NCBI RefSeq assembly: GCF_000315795.1
Contig: NZ_ANHY01000014.1
Span: 1 to 64,000, forward strand
DNA length: 64,000 nt
Source: Caenispirillum salinarum AK4
Lineage (GTDB): Bacteria > Pseudomonadota > Alphaproteobacteria > Rhodospirillales > Rhodospirillaceae
Reading direction: 5' to 3'
Shown one piece after another: positions 63,945 to 64,000 of this stretch. Position 1 is the stretch's first letter. Every line of letters begins with the position of its first letter. The position numbers and the translations under genes were made by a program. Below the pieces are notes generated by a model. That model was not told the origin of the DNA. It was given only the letters and a program-made list of their open reading frames with translations, and did no database searches.

Positions 63945-64000
63945 GCGGGGGCCTCCTGCTCGTGGGGCTGGGGGGATACGTCATGGGCGAGGGCGGCGGT
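63941..64000 (-). CDS. Partial upstream gene of the formate dehydrogenase operon (C-terminal 19 residues)
   Basis: A frame entering from the window edge encodes AALAHDVSPQPHEQEAPA and stops with TGA overlapping the fdhA ATG. The 4-base coupling repeats the pattern of the other operon joints. Too little is visible to identify the protein. Confidence 0.5.
   Translation of the reverse strand, partial: TAALAHDVSPQPHEQEAPA

Overview
The window is high-GC, gene-dense DNA from a proteobacterium, most likely an alphaproteobacterium of the Rhodospirillales type. Pointers are a split CcmF/CcmH/CcmI cytochrome c maturation set, a NepR-like anti-sigma protein, a Rieske protein, a flavocytochrome c sulfide dehydrogenase and a large alphaproteobacterial-style type II-C Cas9. 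From memory only, Cas9 proteins of this size class occur in Caenispirillum-like bacteria; this was not checked. Most of the window looks accessory: metal resistance, thiol redox, sulfide oxidation, recombinases, gene fragments and a CRISPR-Cas locus.

Region by region. (1) 1-9.4 kb is a copper block: the 3' end of a CusA-like pump, a CusF-like chaperone, a decayed fragment of lgt, a lone Rieske protein, lgt, an HD-GYP protein, a copper P-type ATPase, a Met-rich periplasmic protein and a histidine kinase/OmpR-type regulator pair. (2) 9.4-18.4 kb holds ccmG, a penicillin-binding-protein/Pal fusion, an ion-channel-like protein, small metal-island proteins, then ccmF-ccmH-ccmI-ccdA-dsbA-cytochrome c in tight overlap. 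A 10-bp-phased direct repeat (GTAACA-N4-GTCACA type) lies upstream of several of these genes and is a candidate binding site for the regulator. (3) 18.6-26.1 kb is an accessory island of unknown genes with a NepR-like/PhyR-like convergent pair, two tandem tyrosine recombinases and an excisionase-like HTH protein. (4) 26.3-34.1 kb carries an ScsB/ScsC copper-tolerance thiol system followed by sulfide/persulfide genes (a DUF442 phosphatase-like protein, persulfide dioxygenase, TauE exporter, FccAB). (5) 34.2-36.1 kb is a recombination scar with three damaged genes. (6) 36.2-41.7 kb is a MacAB/LolCDE-like ABC exporter operon and a beta-propeller protein. (7) 42.2-46.1 kb is a 1295-residue secreted protein with a duplicated beta-helix and RTX-type repeats. 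(8) 46.3-48.2 kb contains terminators and remnants of phage, methyltransferase and nuclease genes.

(9) 48.3-56.4 kb is the most notable part: a complete type II-C CRISPR-Cas layout. A tracrRNA is predicted on the minus strand upstream of cas1. cas1 is split by a 1391-bp IS256-family element with a 9-bp target duplication. cas2, an 11-repeat/10-spacer array and a convergent 1442-residue cas9 follow. The interference parts look intact while the integrase gene is broken, so this array is probably frozen. (10) 56.8-64 kb has small stress-type genes and a formate dehydrogenase operon whose catalytic subunit is read through an in-frame UGA, predicted to be selenocysteine with a bacterial SECIS hairpin 11 nt downstream.
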